This document shows, piece by piece, positions 41,443-42,057 of a DNA stretch of 42,057 bases. Below the pieces are notes generated by a model. It saw only the letters and a program-made list of their open reading frames with translations. It searched no databases and had not been told where the DNA came from. Every line of letters begins with the position of its first letter. The stretch's first letter is position 1. A program made the position numbers and the translations under genes. The stretch covers positions 1 to 42,057 of the forward strand of contig JAAZMP010000004.1 of the NCBI GenBank assembly GCA_012798755.1, written 5' to 3'. This DNA is from Bacillota bacterium. Lineage in GTDB: Bacteria; Bacillota; Dethiobacteria; DTU022; UBA8154.

Positions 41443-41570
41443 TTTACTTTCCCCCCTGTCAGATTATCTGGCACTTTTTTCATAGGTTAAATTATAGATT
41501 CAATCATTGTAATGAAATTCCTGCCTAAGCGAGATAAGGTTAGCTACACTTGTTTATCCGGAAATATCTT

Positions 41571-41598
41571 TTGCGTAAAAGTTTTTCCGGGGTATAAT
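41571..41598 (+). promoter_or_regulatory. Promoter of the terminal MBL-fold gene
   Basis: TTGCGT (41571-41576), 16 bases, TATAAT (41593-41598). The gene starts 65 bases further on at ATG 41663. Confidence 0.6.
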
Positions 41599-41662
41599 TA
41601 AATAAAGTAGCTTCAGAGGATCTCTTTTTGGAAAAATGATAAAAGGCGGAGGTGCAAAGATT

Positions 41663-42057
41663 ATGAGAATGACGGTTCTGGGGGCTTATGGTCCTTACCC
41701 GGCTGCCGGGGGGGCCTGTTCGGGGTATCTTTTGCAGCACGAAGACTGCTCCGTGCTCATCGATTGTGGTAATGGCGTGCTTAGCAGGCTGCAGCAATTT
41801 ATTGAGCTTAGTGAACTTGAGGCTATCATTGTTTCCCACCTGCACAGCGACCATATTTCCGATCTTTTTATTCTACGCTATGCCTTGCTGTTTGCTATGG
41901 AAAGAGGGGAAATTAAACGACCCCTGCCTTTGTTTGCCCCAGTGGAACCGGCTGAAGAATACAGGCGCCTGCCTTATAAAAATGTATATGCCATGGAGGA
42001 ACTTGTAGAGGGGCATGACTTGCAGCTGGGGCCTTTTACTTTTAGCTTTTTGAAAAC
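41663..42057 (+). CDS. MBL-fold metallo-hydrolase, RNase Z-like (3' end outside window)
   Basis: The frame from ATG 41663 stays open to the window end (131 codons). It begins MRMTVLGAYGPYPAAGGACS, with a metal-binding SHLHSDHIS, as in RNase Z/YhfI-like or ElaC-like hydrolases. GGCGGAGGTG is 8 bases upstream. The remaining metal ligands lie beyond the window, so the subfamily is uncertain; the YhfI-like group, rather than true tRNase Z, fits the short N-terminus. Confidence 0.85.
   Translation, partial: MRMTVLGAYGPYPAAGGACSGYLLQHEDCSVLIDCGNGVLSRLQQFIELSELEAIIVSHLHSDHISDLFILRYALLFAMERGEIKRPLPLFAPVEPAEEYRRLPYKNVYAMEELVEGHDLQLGPFTFSFLK

Overview
The window looks like a chromosomal stretch from an anaerobic, endospore-forming Firmicute of the Clostridia (Peptococcaceae / Desulfotomaculales-like). 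This is an inference from several signs: a CwlD-type germination amidase, a CtsR-like operator in front of clpB, MurT/GatD peptidoglycan amidation, a YolD-like gene behind a Gram-positive LexA box, YhaO/YhaN homologues, consensus sigma-A promoters with AGGAGG ribosome sites, and moderate GC. I saw no rRNA, tRNA, CRISPR array or intact transposase.

Layout. 1-332: the end of a FecE-type ABC ATPase. 584-1591: a consensus promoter and a bacterial TiaS-like protein. 1741-4868: an FHA-SEDS fusion translationally coupled to a class B PBP. 4921-7632: a promoter and a DUF364 - cysteine synthase - LarE operon (sulfur/metal cofactor theme). 7642-17071: a defence segment. It holds a truncated small gene, a divergent 4Fe-4S uracil-DNA glycosylase and a complete type II Wadjet operon (jetA-jetB-jetC-jetD). 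A 25-codon HicB-like fragment sits between jetA and jetB. 17075-21136: an MBL-fold hydrolase and clpB, both on the minus strand. 21323-23047: an orphan Dam-type methylase and an alpha/beta hydrolase. 23108-23306: an unexplained structured stretch. 23416-27620: cell-wall genes murT, gatD, a cytoplasmic YkfC-like NlpC/P60 enzyme and cwlD. 27870-28784: a second orphan DNA methyltransferase, with a LexA-like site upstream. 29215-31983: a two-gene unit joining a single-chain glutamate-mutase-like B12 protein to an opine-dehydrogenase-family enzyme. 32211-36418: yhaO-yhaN. 36607-37557: a LexA-controlled YolD-like gene and a four-cysteine small protein. 37738-41442: a SWIM-SNF2 helicase. 41663-end: the start of another MBL-fold protein.

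The 26.1-37.7 kb part carries a family of palindromic repeats with a GGGGGACG core. One pair lies inside the NlpC/P60 coding sequence, in frame. Three larger inverted-repeat elements sit between genes, two of them bracketing yhaO-yhaN. The core stays constant while the arms change in a compensating way (TGACA/TGTCA versus ACACA/TGTGT).

The best candidates for something undescribed are the fused B12 mutase plus opine dehydrogenase pair, the DUF364-CysK-LarE unit, the repeat family with its in-frame use in a gene, and the structured stretch before murT. The Wadjet operon is a known system, but its embedded HicB remnant is unusual.
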